Source of the DNA: a bacterium | GTDB taxonomy: Bacteria > Bacillota > Bacilli > Lactobacillales > Streptococcaceae | Direction of reading: 5' to 3' | DNA: 64,000 nucleotides | Assembly: GCA_905221035.1 (NCBI GenBank) | Contig: CAJNBP010000001.1 | Coordinates: 124,001 to 188,000, forward strand | Notes under the pieces: generated by a model | The model's input: only the letters and a program-made list of their open reading frames with translations | Told to the model about the DNA's origin: nothing | The model's database searches: none | Shown here: positions 47,970 through 56,306 of the stretch, in pieces | Layout of the letters: each line of letters starts with the position of its first letter | Numbering within the stretch: the first letter of the stretch is position 1 | Made by a program: the position numbers and the translations under genes

Positions 47970-48031
47970 ATTATATCAGAAAAAGTAAAAAAAGGCAAAT
48001 TTTTATATTTCTGTGTCAGAAAATATAACAT
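47970..48031 (-). promoter_or_regulatory. glnPQ promoter with GlnR box
   Basis: Minus-strand -35 TTGCCT (47998-47993), 17-nt spacer, -10 TATAAT (47975-47970). Upstream, TGTCAGAAAATATAACA (48015-48031) fits the GlnR operator TGTNA-N7-TNACA exactly on both strands. GlnR represses nitrogen-assimilation genes when glutamine is plentiful. The site lies 16 bases before the -35. The diverging gene at 48113 has its own -10 TATAAT at 48073. Confidence 0.85.
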
Positions 48032-48112
48032 TGCATTTTCCTTTTCTTTCTTGAATTGCTACTATAAAGTGCTATAATAATAGTATATAATAGAAGAAAA
48101 GAGGACGGAGAT

Positions 48113-49066
48113 ATGAAGAACAAAAGAATATTTAAAGACTTCCAAGCTTCAAAAATGAGTTTAAACATTTACACAAGCCCCTTGTTAGCTCTATTTTTCG
48201 TCTATGTATCTGAATTCATATCTTCTCTTTTTTTTGGTCTTAGTTTTTTAGCATTGATCGGGCTATTTAGCAGTCTTGGTGTAGGTGGTCAAAGAATTGC
48301 AGATCTCCTTCAATCTGTATTTCAAAGTATCTCTGATAAAACAAGTGATATCCATTTAATATTTGAATTACTGTCCTTTGGTTTTATCATCTTAACTGTG
48401 TTTAGATGGACTAGAAAAGTAGAGAAAAGACCTATTCGAACCTTGGGATTCTATAAAGAAAATTTTTTAAGTGCCTTATTTAAAGGATACGGTATTGGAC
48501 TATCCCTCTTTATACTTGCTTTAGCTGGACTAGTAATGTTGGGTCAGTATCATTTTGACTCTATTCACTTGGATACTTATTCGCTAGCTTTTACTTTATT
48601 TACAATACCTTTTTGGATTTTACAAGGAACGGCAGAAGAATTGGTTACTCGTGCTTGGTTGATTCCACAATTGGCTAAGAGAACCAATCTTAAAGTTGCT
48701 ATTATCATATCTAGTAGTCTCTTTACCTTACTTCATTTAGGAAATTCAGGCATAACTTTCTTATCTGCAATTGATCTCTTTTTATTCGGAGTTGCCATGT
48801 CACTATATCTTCTTAAAACAGATACAGTTTGGGGTGTAGCAGGTATTCATGGGGCTTGGAATTTTGCTCAGGGAAATTTATTTGGGATTTTAGTCAGTGG
48901 TCAGCCGTCGGGAACATCGCTCATGACCTTTTTACCACAAGGCGATCAAGGCTGGCTATCAGGTGGCTCTTTTGGAATAGAAGGATTTATCATGACAAGT
49001 CTGATCTTGCTACTGCTGATTGTCCATCTCGCATATCAATTAAAGAAAGAAAATGAAAGGATGTGA
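48113..49066 (+). CDS. CPBP-family intramembrane metalloprotease
   Basis: A 317-residue membrane protein with about eight hydrophobic helices. The CPBP/Abi signature is complete: EELVTR (about residues 184-189), LFTLLHLGN (about 203-211) and HGAWN (about 246-250). These motifs supply the Glu and His metal ligands. Family members act as prenyl-protein-type proteases, bacteriocin self-immunity factors, or have unknown roles; no bacteriocin gene is adjacent, so a specific role cannot be assigned. Extended -10 TGC-TATAAT (48070-48078) and GAGGACGGAG precede the ATG. Confidence 0.88.
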   Translation: MKNKRIFKDFQASKMSLNIYTSPLLALFFVYVSEFISSLFFGLSFLALIGLFSSLGVGGQRIADLLQSVFQSISDKTSDIHLIFELLSFGFIILTVFRWTRKVEKRPIRTLGFYKENFLSALFKGYGIGLSLFILALAGLVMLGQYHFDSIHLDTYSLAFTLFTIPFWILQGTAEELVTRAWLIPQLAKRTNLKVAIIISSSLFTLLHLGNSGITFLSAIDLFLFGVAMSLYLLKTDTVWGVAGIHGAWNFAQGNLFGILVSGQPSGTSLMTFLPQGDQGWLSGGSFGIEGFIMTSLILLLLIVHLAYQLKKENERM

Positions 49067-49142
49067 CTTAGGTCCGTCCTTTTCTTCGTGAAAATGTTAC
49101 AAGTATGCTAAAATAGGAATAGCACATCGAGAGAGGATTCTT

Positions 49143-51131
49143 ATGATTAACCGCATTACAGATAATCAATTTAAACTAGTATCAAAATATCAACCATCAG
49201 GAGATCAACCCCAAGCTATTGAGCAGTTGGTAGATAATATCGAGGGGGGAGAAAAAGCTCAGATTCTGATGGGGGCGACTGGTACAGGGAAGACCTATAC
49301 CATGAGTCAGGTCATTTCCAAAGTCAATAAACCAACTCTGGTCATCGCCCACAATAAGACTCTGGCAGGACAGCTCTATGGGGAATTTAAGGAATTTTTC
49401 CCTGAAAATGCTGTTGAGTACTTTGTATCCTACTATGACTATTACCAGCCAGAGGCCTATGTTCCTTCTAGCGATACCTACATTGAGAAAGACAGCTCTG
49501 TCAATGACGAGATTGACAAACTCCGCCACTCAGCGACTTCGGCTCTTTTGGAGCGTAATGATGTCATTGTTGTGGCTTCTGTCTCTTGTATCTATGGTTT
49601 GGGTTCGCCCAAGGAATACGCTGACAGCGTCGTTAGTCTGCGTCCAGGTCTTGAAATTTCTCGTGATAAACTCTTGAATGATTTGGTTGATATCCAGTTT
49701 GAGCGTAATGATATTGATTTCCAACGGGGAAGATTTCGTGTTCGTGGGGATGTGGTGGAGATTTTCCCAGCTTCCCGAGATGAACATGCATTTCGAGTAG
49801 AGTTCTTTGGAGATGAGATTGACCGTATCCGTGAGGTTGAGGCCCTGACTGGTCAGGTATTGGGAGAAGTGGATCATTTAGCGATTTTCCCTGCGACTCA
49901 CTTTGTGACCAATGACGACCACATGGAAGTTGCCATTGCCAAGATCCAGGCTGAATTGGAGGAGCAGTTAGCTATCTTTGAAAAAGAAGGCAAACTCCTT
50001 GAGGCACAACGCTTGAAGCAACGGACAGAGTATGATATCGAAATGTTGCGCGAGATGGGCTATACCAACGGTGTCGAAAACTACTCACGCCACATGGATG
50101 GACGGAGCGAAGGAGAGCCACCTTACACTTTGTTGGATTTCTTCCCAGATGATTTCTTGATTATGATTGATGAAAGTCACATGACAATGGGGCAAATCAA
50201 GGGCATGTACAATGGTGACCGTTCGCGTAAGGAAATGCTGGTTAATTATGGTTTCCGTTTACCGTCCGCCTTGGACAATCGACCTTTACGCCGTGAGGAG
50301 TTTGAAAGTCATGTGCACCAGATTGTCTACGTTTCAGCGACACCAGGCGACTATGAAAATGAACAGACCGAGACAGTGATTGAGCAAATCATTCGTCCGA
50401 CAGGTCTTTTAGATCCAGAGGTGGAAGTCCGTCCGACTATGGGACAGATTGATGACCTCCTAGGCGAAATCAATGCCCGTGTTGAAAAGAATGAACGAAT
50501 CTTTATTACCACTTTGACCAAGAAAATGGCAGAAGATTTGACCGACTACTTCAAGGAAATGGGCATCAAGGTCAAGTACATGCACTCGGATATCAAGACC
50601 TTGGAGCGGACAGAGATTATCCGTGATTTGCGTTTAGGAGTTTTTGACGTCTTGGTCGGAATCAATCTCCTCCGTGAAGGGATTGACGTTCCTGAAGTAA
50701 GCCTCGTAGCTATTCTCGATGCTGACAAGGAAGGTTTCCTCCGTAATGAGCGTGGCCTCATCCAGACCATTGGTCGTGCTGCCCGTAATAGCGAAGGCCA
50801 TGTCATCATGTATGCGGACACGATGACTCAGTCTATGCAACGTGCCATTGATGAAACGGCCCGTCGTCGGAAAATCCAAATGGCTTATAATGAAGAGCAT
50901 GGTATCGTTCCACAAACCATTAAGAAAGAAATTCGTGACTTGATTGCCGTGACTAAGGCAGTTGCCAAGGAAGAGGACAAGGAAGTTGACATCAACAGCC
51001 TCAACAAACAAGAGCGCAAAGAACTAGTTAAGAAACTAGAAAAACAAATGCAAGAAGCCGTCGAAGTGCTTGATTTTGAACTTGCAGCTCAGATTCGTGA
51101 TATGATGCTGGAAGTGAAGGCGTTGGGGTAG
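49143..51131 (+). CDS. uvrB: UvrB, excinuclease ABC subunit B
   Basis: A 662-residue helicase-like damage verifier of nucleotide-excision repair. Walker [16 protein letters not shown] (about 40-54), the beta-hairpin [23 protein letters not shown] (about 94-116), DESHMT (about 338-343), and helicase motifs [17 protein letters not shown] (about 508-524) and QTIGRAARN (about 544-552). The C-terminal UVR domain (about 620-657) binds UvrC. Single gene, AGAGAGGA before the ATG. Complete for the family. Confidence 0.97.
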   Translation: MINRITDNQFKLVSKYQPSGDQPQAIEQLVDNIEGGEKAQILMGATGTGKTYTMSQVISKVNKPTLVIAHNKTLAGQLYGEFKEFFPENAVEYFVSYYDYYQPEAYVPSSDTYIEKDSSVNDEIDKLRHSATSALLERNDVIVVASVSCIYGLGSPKEYADSVVSLRPGLEISRDKLLNDLVDIQFERNDIDFQRGRFRVRGDVVEIFPASRDEHAFRVEFFGDEIDRIREVEALTGQVLGEVDHLAIFPATHFVTNDDHMEVAIAKIQAELEEQLAIFEKEGKLLEAQRLKQRTEYDIEMLREMGYTNGVENYSRHMDGRSEGEPPYTLLDFFPDDFLIMIDESHMTMGQIKGMYNGDRSRKEMLVNYGFRLPSALDNRPLRREEFESHVHQIVYVSATPGDYENEQTETVIEQIIRPTGLLDPEVEVRPTMGQIDDLLGEINARVEKNERIFITTLTKKMAEDLTDYFKEMGIKVKYMHSDIKTLERTEIIRDLRLGVFDVLVGINLLREGIDVPEVSLVAILDADKEGFLRNERGLIQTIGRAARNSEGHVIMYADTMTQSMQRAIDETARRRKIQMAYNEEHGIVPQTIKKEIRDLIAVTKAVAKEEDKEVDINSLNKQERKELVKKLEKQMQEAVEVLDFELAAQIRDMMLEVKALG

Positions 51132-51227
51132 GAAAGAAAGATAAATAGATAAAATTTAAATAATAGATTTAGTGTTTATGGAGATAGTATTTAATTATTA
51201 ATAAATCTAAGTCTATACCTTGCAATA

Positions 51228-51274
51228 TATAATTTTTTTTTGTACAATTAAAAAAACCGTAATTTTTTTACGGT
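51228..51274 (+). promoter_or_regulatory. -10 element and 5' hairpin of the AAA/TOPRIM unit
   Basis: TATAAT (51228-51233) with a poor -35. A transcript from here would start close to a hairpin ACCGTAA-TTTTT-TTACGGT (51256-51274), just before the AGGAG Shine-Dalgarno. On the minus strand the same hairpin is followed by seven T, so it looks like a terminator facing uvrB. It may isolate the module or hinder translation. Confidence 0.45.
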
Positions 51275-51291
51275 CGATAGGAGATGTTGAA

Positions 51292-52410
51292 ATGTTACAA
51301 AAATTTATGGTAAAAGGCTTTAAAAATTTCGCTTCAAAAATAGAGTTTGATTTAACATCTGGTAATTATACATTTAATGATGAAATTATTCAAAGTAATA
51401 TTATTAATACAGCAGTGGTATACGGTGATAATGCTTCTGGTAAATCTAATTTGGGTTTAGCAATTATGGATATTATTACCCATCTTACAGATAATGAAAA
51501 AAATATTGATGATTATAAAAAACATTTTTTAAATCTAGAAACTATACCTGAGTTTGCAGAATTTAAGTATACGTTTAATTTCAATGACCATATTGTAGAA
51601 TATAATTATTGTAAGAGAGAGTATAACGTTATTTTATATGAAGAATTATTCATAGATGATGAATTGATTGTTAAATACGATAGACAGAAACAGATTAAAA
51701 CGATAAATCTTAAAAATGGTGGTGAACTAAACTTTGAAAAATTAAGAGATGATCAATCGCTGGTGAAACTTGCATATGTTTATACTACAGGTGGAAATCA
51801 GGAAGAAGATCAAAAAGATGCTATCTTTGATAGATTTATTAAGTTTGTTGATTCAATGTTATCCTTTGATTCAATCTATGGAAATCATTATCAAGGATAT
51901 ACGACGGGGCGTGGAACAATCGCAGAAATGATTATTGAAAAAGATAAAGTAAAAGAATATCAACAATTTCTTTCTGATTTAGATATCAATTATGAATTAT
52001 TCGAAAAAGAGATCGATGGTTCGAAATCTATCTTTGCAAAATTTCGATCAGGGAAAGAAGCTGATTTCTTTAATATTATGTCCAAAGGAACCTTGTCATT
52101 GTCCTTGTTCTTCATGTGGTATATGCAAATAGTAGATGGAATTCAATTTGTGTTTATTGATGAATTTGATTCTTATTTTCATCATAAAGTATCTAGAAAG
52201 TTAATAAATAAATTAAAATCTTCACCTATTCAAGTTATTTTAACAACACATAATACTGCAAATATGTCGAATTTAATTTTAAGACCAGATAGTTATTTTA
52301 CTATTTCGAGAGGAACCATTGCTAATATAGCTGCACGATCAGGTCGTGAGATTCGTCAAGCACAAAATATTGAGAAGATGTATAGAGCAGGTAGTTTTGA
52401 TAATGAGTAA
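51292..52410 (+). CDS. AAA ATPase (AAA15/OLD-like), probable defence-system ATPase
   Basis: A 372-residue ABC-type AAA ATPase. It opens like SMC/RecF proteins (FMVKGFKNFASKIEFDL). Walker A is VVYGDNASGKSN (42-53), a signature-like segment MSKGTLSLSLFF (263-274), Walker B FVFIDEFDSYFH (286-297), and a switch His in ILTTHNTANMSN (316-327). No nuclease domain is fused. I chose ATG 51292, AGGAG upstream, over a frame start 24 codons earlier inside the leader. It overlaps the next gene by eight bases. AT-rich with AAA/ATA-type codons, unlike uvrB. The likely classes are ATPases of OLD/RloA/AbiL/PARIS-type systems; which one cannot be told here. Confidence 0.75.
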   Translation: MLQKFMVKGFKNFASKIEFDLTSGNYTFNDEIIQSNIINTAVVYGDNASGKSNLGLAIMDIITHLTDNEKNIDDYKKHFLNLETIPEFAEFKYTFNFNDHIVEYNYCKREYNVILYEELFIDDELIVKYDRQKQIKTINLKNGGELNFEKLRDDQSLVKLAYVYTTGGNQEEDQKDAIFDRFIKFVDSMLSFDSIYGNHYQGYTTGRGTIAEMIIEKDKVKEYQQFLSDLDINYELFEKEIDGSKSIFAKFRSGKEADFFNIMSKGTLSLSLFFMWYMQIVDGIQFVFIDEFDSYFHHKVSRKLINKLKSSPIQVILTTHNTANMSNLILRPDSYFTISRGTIANIAARSGREIRQAQNIEKMYRAGSFDNE

Positions 52411-53236
52411 TATATTATTTATTGTTGAGGGTGCCAAAGATGAACCGAAATATATAAACCAATTTATTCAATATCATAAAGAAGTCATGGAGCAAAATGG
52501 AAATAAAGTATCTCCCATTATTGTTCAGAGCTACGGAACATTAATCTATGATTTATATAAAAGGATTTCTAGTTATCCAGAGGAGGATGAATTTGAGACA
52601 ATTCCTGTCCTACTAGACATATTGAAATCTAAGTCTATAAAATACAGCTCTGATTTAGAAAACTATGATAATTTTTCTGATATTTTTCTATTTTTTGACT
52701 TAGATGCACATTACTACTGTAAGCATGGAAATCGAAATAATACTCTTTATGACAATGTGAATGATTTACTGTCTTTCTTTAACGAATCAACAGAAAAAGG
52801 AAAGCTACTAATTAGTTATCCTATGTTTGAAGCTTTAAAATGCTTTAGCGATGATTTTATAAATGATAGTAATGTATTATGTCATTTGTATGATATTTAT
52901 GAAGTTGAGGGAAAAGGTAGCAAAACCACATTTAAGAAAAAATATAAGTGTATATCTTCTGATAGTTATAAAAATTCTGATTACTCAAAAGAGAAAATTG
53001 AAAAATTAGTCCAGTATTTCATATATGGTTCATTGTATTTGGTTGAAAATGAAGCTAATATTTCCAATTCTGAGATTATATTTAAAAATCAATTTGAAAA
53101 ATTTATCAAGCCAAATGAACAAATCGTGATTTTATCTTCTTTTCCACATTTCATAGTTGATATTTTTGGAATAAAAAATTGCGGTTACAATATGAAGCTA
53201 AAAGTTATTATAAAAGACATTTCTGAGTATCCCTAA
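52403..53236 (+). CDS. TOPRIM-like protein paired with the AAA ATPase
   Basis: A 277-residue protein, starting at ATG 52403 inside the end of the ATPase gene. A TOPRIM-like core is suggested by NILFIVEGAKDEPKYI (3-18, with Glu9) and DIFLFFDLDAHYY (93-105, with Asp99 and Asp101). These acidic residues would bind metal as in OLD/RloB nucleases or ribonucleases. A conserved-looking stretch GKLLISYPMFEALKCF (133-148) follows. The C-terminal half is AT-rich and I do not recognise it. ATPase plus TOPRIM partner in coupled order suggests a phage-defence unit. The catalytic assignment is inference. Confidence 0.6.
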   Translation: MSNILFIVEGAKDEPKYINQFIQYHKEVMEQNGNKVSPIIVQSYGTLIYDLYKRISSYPEEDEFETIPVLLDILKSKSIKYSSDLENYDNFSDIFLFFDLDAHYYCKHGNRNNTLYDNVNDLLSFFNESTEKGKLLISYPMFEALKCFSDDFINDSNVLCHLYDIYEVEGKGSKTTFKKKYKCISSDSYKNSDYSKEKIEKLVQYFIYGSLYLVENEANISNSEIIFKNQFEKFIKPNEQIVILSSFPHFIVDIFGIKNCGYNMKLKVIIKDISEYP

Positions 53237-53365
53237 AGTCTTTTGGATTGTTGTAAAGCGCTATTATCATTTCGGAAATTCCTATAATATGTCAATTTGT
53301 TGAATCGTGCTAAATCATTATTTTTGTATCATTACTAAAAAATTGTAAATAAAGGAATAGACATA

Positions 53366-53833
53366 ATGATGAGTATAACAGCAACCATTTTAACCAATAT
53401 CTGCCTAATCGAAGATCTAGAAAATAAGCGAGTAGTCATGCAGTATCGGTCTTCTGAAAACAATCGCTGGTCTGGTTATGCCTTTCCAGGAGGTCATGTT
53501 GAGAATGGTGAGTCTTTTGCCGAGTCTGTCATTCGTGAAATCTATGAAGAAACAGGATTGACTATCCAAAATCCTCAACTTGTCGGCATTAAAAATTGGC
53601 CACTGGATACAGGTGGGCGCTATATTGTCATTTGTTACAAGGCGACTGAGTTCTCTGGTACCCTTCGCTCTTCAGATGAAGGAGAAGTTTCTTGGGTGCA
53701 AAAAGACCAGATTCCAAACTTGGATCTGGCCTATGATATGTTACCCTTGATGGAGATGATGGAAGCTCCTGACAAGTCGGAGTTGTTCTACCGTCATCGT
53801 ACAGAAGACGATTGGGAGAAAGAAATTTTTTAG
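53366..53833 (+). CDS. NUDIX hydrolase (MutT family)
   Basis: A 155-residue hydrolase of nucleoside-diphosphate-linked substrates, 8-oxo-dGTPase-like. The Nudix box GGHVENGESFAESVIREIYEETGL (GX5EX7REUXEEXGU form) spans about residues 42-65 and is intact. Start ATG 53366 has AAGGA nine bases upstream; a second ATG follows directly. Its 3' end is repeated in truncated form at 54926-55078, on the far side of a methyltransferase gene. Substrate is unknown. Confidence 0.88.
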   Translation: MMSITATILTNICLIEDLENKRVVMQYRSSENNRWSGYAFPGGHVENGESFAESVIREIYEETGLTIQNPQLVGIKNWPLDTGGRYIVICYKATEFSGTLRSSDEGEVSWVQKDQIPNLDLAYDMLPLMEMMEAPDKSELFYRHRTEDDWEKEIF

Positions 53834-53956
53834 TTCTACGATTAGTAGCTAGGTGTTATCCTTTAAAGGAGTGTACTGAAATATAGTCTAAGCATGGTGA
53901 TGTAAGTCAACTTAATATTTATAAATTTCTTATTCTTCTTTTCTATCTATACCTAG

Positions 53957-54000
53957 AACAATCTCCACCTTCAATTTTGAAATCGGAGATTGTTTTATTT
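53957..54000 (+). terminator. Terminator hairpin before the methyltransferase gene
   Basis: Stem AACAATCTCC / GGAGATTGTT, with an inner TTCAA/TTGAA, followed by a T-rich run. A near copy occurs at 56262-56302. The methyltransferase promoter (TGG-TATAAT, 54003-54011) starts at once behind it. The 123 bases between the NUDIX gene and this hairpin show nothing else I can name. Confidence 0.75.
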
Positions 54001-54039
54001 TATGGTATAATCTTAAAATATGAAAGGAAGTACCAGAAA

Positions 54040-54807
54040 ATGGATGATAAAGTAATTGAACAATATAAAAGTCATGATAATCTTGATATTCGAGTAGAAT
54101 TGCATAAGAAGTATTCAAAAAATAAATTAGGGTTTAATAATTGGATATTTTCCAACTACCAAATTACTGATGAAGTAAAGGTTCTAGAATTGGGATGTGG
54201 TACAGGTGAACTATGGAAAAGTAATAGTGATTCTATAGATAAAATGAAGCAGTTGATTGTTACAGATTTTTCTAAAGATATGGTGAAAACCACGAAGTCA
54301 GTGATTGGAAATAGAGACAATGTCAACTATGAGATAATGGATATTCAAAAGATTTTTTTTGAGAATGAAACGTTTGATATTGTTATTGCTAATATGCTTC
54401 TACATCATGTAAATGATATTCCTAAAGCGCTCTCTGAGGTGAATAGAGTCTTAAAAACAGGCGGAATTTTTTACTGTGCTACATTTGGTGAAAATGGAGT
54501 TGTAGATTATTTGGCAAGTTTATTTAAAGATGAGGTTAATCAAGATTTGGAAAATAAAACTTTTACTTTACAAAATGGCAAAAGGTACCTGAGTAGGTAT
54601 TTTAACTCTGTCGATACATTACTCTATGATGATGAGTTACAGGTAACTAGCATAGATGATTTAGTTAAATACATCCAATCCTTTAAAGGAATTTCAGAAA
54701 TAGGTTCGCTAAAAGAAAAAGTCATTCGTAAAAGATTGGAAGTGCATTTTCATAAGGGTAAGTTAATTATTCCCAAAGAATATGGTATGTTTATTGCTCG
54801 AAAGTAA
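54040..54807 (+). CDS. Class I SAM-dependent methyltransferase (type 11)
   Basis: A 255-residue methyltransferase. Motif I is VKVLELGCGTGELW (about 46-59), motif II ends VTDFSKDM (about 76-83), motif IV/V FDIVIANMLLHHVNDIPKAL (about 111-130), then VLKTGGIFYCATFGE. The substrate cannot be deduced: small molecule, tRNA or a resistance target are all possible. ATG 54040 follows GAAAGGAAG; a longer frame runs back into the terminator and is rejected. AT-rich and flanked by the two copies of the NUDIX 3' end, so it was probably acquired as a cassette. Confidence 0.82.
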   Translation: MDDKVIEQYKSHDNLDIRVELHKKYSKNKLGFNNWIFSNYQITDEVKVLELGCGTGELWKSNSDSIDKMKQLIVTDFSKDMVKTTKSVIGNRDNVNYEIMDIQKIFFENETFDIVIANMLLHHVNDIPKALSEVNRVLKTGGIFYCATFGENGVVDYLASLFKDEVNQDLENKTFTLQNGKRYLSRYFNSVDTLLYDDELQVTSIDDLVKYIQSFKGISEIGSLKEKVIRKRLEVHFHKGKLIIPKEYGMFIARK

Positions 54808-54925
54808 AATTAAGGGAATGAAATTGTGAAAAATTAAGGAGAAACTTTTCAATATAAAATCAAGCGAATAGTCTTTAGAGCCTGCTATAGCTGATTCTAT
54901 ATAAAAGTCTCAATCTTTTGGATTT

Positions 54926-55078
54926 GGAGAAGTTTCTGGGATTCAAAAAGACCAGATTCCGAATTTGGATCTGGCCTATGATATGTTACCTTTGATGGAA
55001 ATGATGGAAGCTCCGGACAAATCTGAATTTTTCTACCCTCGCCGTACAGAAGACGATTGGGAAAAGAAAATTTTCTAA
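54926..55078 (+). pseudogene. Truncated NUDIX gene remnant (3' end, 50 codons)
   Basis: Reads GEVSGIQKDQIPNLDLAY and on to EDDWEKKIF-stop, matching the last 50 codons of the NUDIX gene at 53366-53833. By my hand alignment there are about 20 differences in 153 bases, mostly third positions. No start codon or Nudix box remains. The stop overlaps the niaR stop on the other strand. The gap 54808-54925 before it holds nothing recognisable. The two copies enclose the methyltransferase as imperfect direct repeats. Confidence 0.85.
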
Positions 55079-55590
55079 TCCTTTACTAAATAACCAAGTT
55101 TATCCAAGGCCTCCTCGATATAGTGGAGGTCTTGTTGTGTTTCGGCTTCGACTAGGTGGTAATGAATGCCATCCGTCAATTCAGACAGAGGTCTAAAGTC
55201 TGAATGCTCGACTTGTTCTAGAAAATGTTGCACATCTCTGCGACAAGACAGTTTCAGCAAGGTTTCAATTTCTCCATAGACGGGATGGTCAATCAAGGTG
55301 TTTTGAACACGTCCACCATTATCTACGATGGCAAGGAGTTCTTGACCCATTTCTTCAACTTCATGTTTCACTTTAAAAAGTTTGTGGACGTATGGATTAA
55401 CATCAACTTGCTTATAGACGTAGCCACGATTGGTGGATAGGATAGGAGCGCCATCGGCTCTCAAAATTGCAATGTCCTGTACAATGACCTGACGTGTGAC
55501 ATGAAAATGTTCCGCCAAGCTTTGACCATTTAGAGCTTTAGGAGTTTCTTTCAAGAGTTGGAGCAGGGCTTGTTTGCGATCTTTTGTCAT
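55075..55590 (-). CDS. niaR: NiaR niacin-responsive transcriptional repressor
   Basis: A 171-residue repressor that controls niacin uptake and salvage genes in Firmicutes. The N-terminal HTH (about 6-58: NGQSLAEHFHVTRQVIVQDIAILR) is followed by the 3H domain with its histidines in HPVYGEI (about 101-107) and HSDFRPLSELTDGIHYHLVE (about 129-148). It directly follows niaX on the same transcript. The stop overlaps the NUDIX remnant. Motif details and neighbour niaX make the assignment good. Confidence 0.92.
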   Translation of the reverse strand: MTKDRKQALLQLLKETPKALNGQSLAEHFHVTRQVIVQDIAILRADGAPILSTNRGYVYKQVDVNPYVHKLFKVKHEVEEMGQELLAIVDNGGRVQNTLIDHPVYGEIETLLKLSCRRDVQHFLEQVEHSDFRPLSELTDGIHYHLVEAETQQDLHYIEEALDKLGYLVKD

Positions 55591-55601
55591 AGTTTTTCCT
55601 T

Positions 55602-56129
55602 TTAACGGCGTTTTCGAAGTACTTTATAGACAGCTAGTGCTAATGTATAGTCTACCATACTATGGATAATTGTGCCAAATCCAACTAGCACAAATAGAAC
55701 ATAGAACATATTTTCTACATTGGTACCGGAAGTTGCGTAAAAAAGGACACAGGCTAACACTTCAGCAAGGGCATGAACGATAGCCAAAACAAAGTTGAAA
55801 ACCCAGGAAGATTTTGGTTTATCTAGGGTATCGGGGAATTTTTGTAGGTAAAGAGCTCCCAAAGTCCCAAAAAAGATATGGGAAAAAGCTCGAAAAACGA
55901 TAACCATGGGATAGCCAGCCATCAAAAATCCAAAACTAGAGGCTAGGATGACAAAAACTGCCATCAAAGGCGACAAGAACATGGCTATAAAAATAGCGAT
56001 GTGGCTCCCCAAAGTGTAAGAAGCTGGTGGAATGACTATCTTAAAAGGCATAACAATTGGAATCAAAATCGCAATAGCCGTTAATAGGGCTGTCATTGTC
56101 ATAAATTGGGTCTTTTTCCGTGTATTCAT
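55602..56129 (-). CDS. niaX: NiaX niacin ECF transporter S component
   Basis: A 175-residue membrane protein with about six helices, the substrate-binding S component of an energy-coupling-factor transporter for niacin. It begins MNTRKKTQFMTMTALLTAIA, a common S-component start that contacts EcfT. The shared EcfAAT energising module is not in this window. I chose ATG 56129 (AAAAGGAGA upstream) over a longer frame crossing the promoter. Specificity is inferred from adjacent niaR. Confidence 0.9.
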   Translation of the reverse strand: MNTRKKTQFMTMTALLTAIAILIPIVMPFKIVIPPASYTLGSHIAIFIAMFLSPLMAVFVILASSFGFLMAGYPMVIVFRAFSHIFFGTLGALYLQKFPDTLDKPKSSWVFNFVLAIVHALAEVLACVLFYATSGTNVENMFYVLFVLVGFGTIIHSMVDYTLALAVYKVLRKRR

Positions 56130-56147
56130 AAGAATCTCCTTTTTATC

Positions 56148-56157
56148 TGTATATACA
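56148..56157. promoter_or_regulatory. Candidate NiaR operator at the niaX promoter
   Basis: TGTATATACA, a perfect palindrome about 20 bases before the niaX start codon, next to a minus-strand -10 TATACT. Position fits autorepression of niaX-niaR. The match to the known NiaR motif was not checked. Confidence 0.45.
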
Positions 56158-56261
56158 CTAGTATAGTACAATAAACAAGACAATAAAGCAAGGATTTACT
56201 TGGGTTTATAGGTCATTTTTAAGTTGAAAGTTGGTAAAAATTTCACTAAAAAACAAACTAC

Positions 56262-56302
56262 ATCAAACAAAATCTCCACCTTCAAGTATGAAAGCGGAGA
56301 TT
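56262..56302 (-). terminator. Terminator after panT
   Basis: On the minus strand: AATCTCC-GCTTTCA-TACT-TGAAGGT-GGAGATT followed by TTGTTTG. It lies between panT and niaX and is a near copy of the hairpin at 53957. Confidence 0.7.
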
Positions 56303-56306
56303 GTTT

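Noticed and set aside
53366-55078. Composite transposon around the methyltransferase
   Set aside because: The flanking direct repeats are NUDIX gene ends about 13 percent different, and no transposase or terminal inverted repeat is present.
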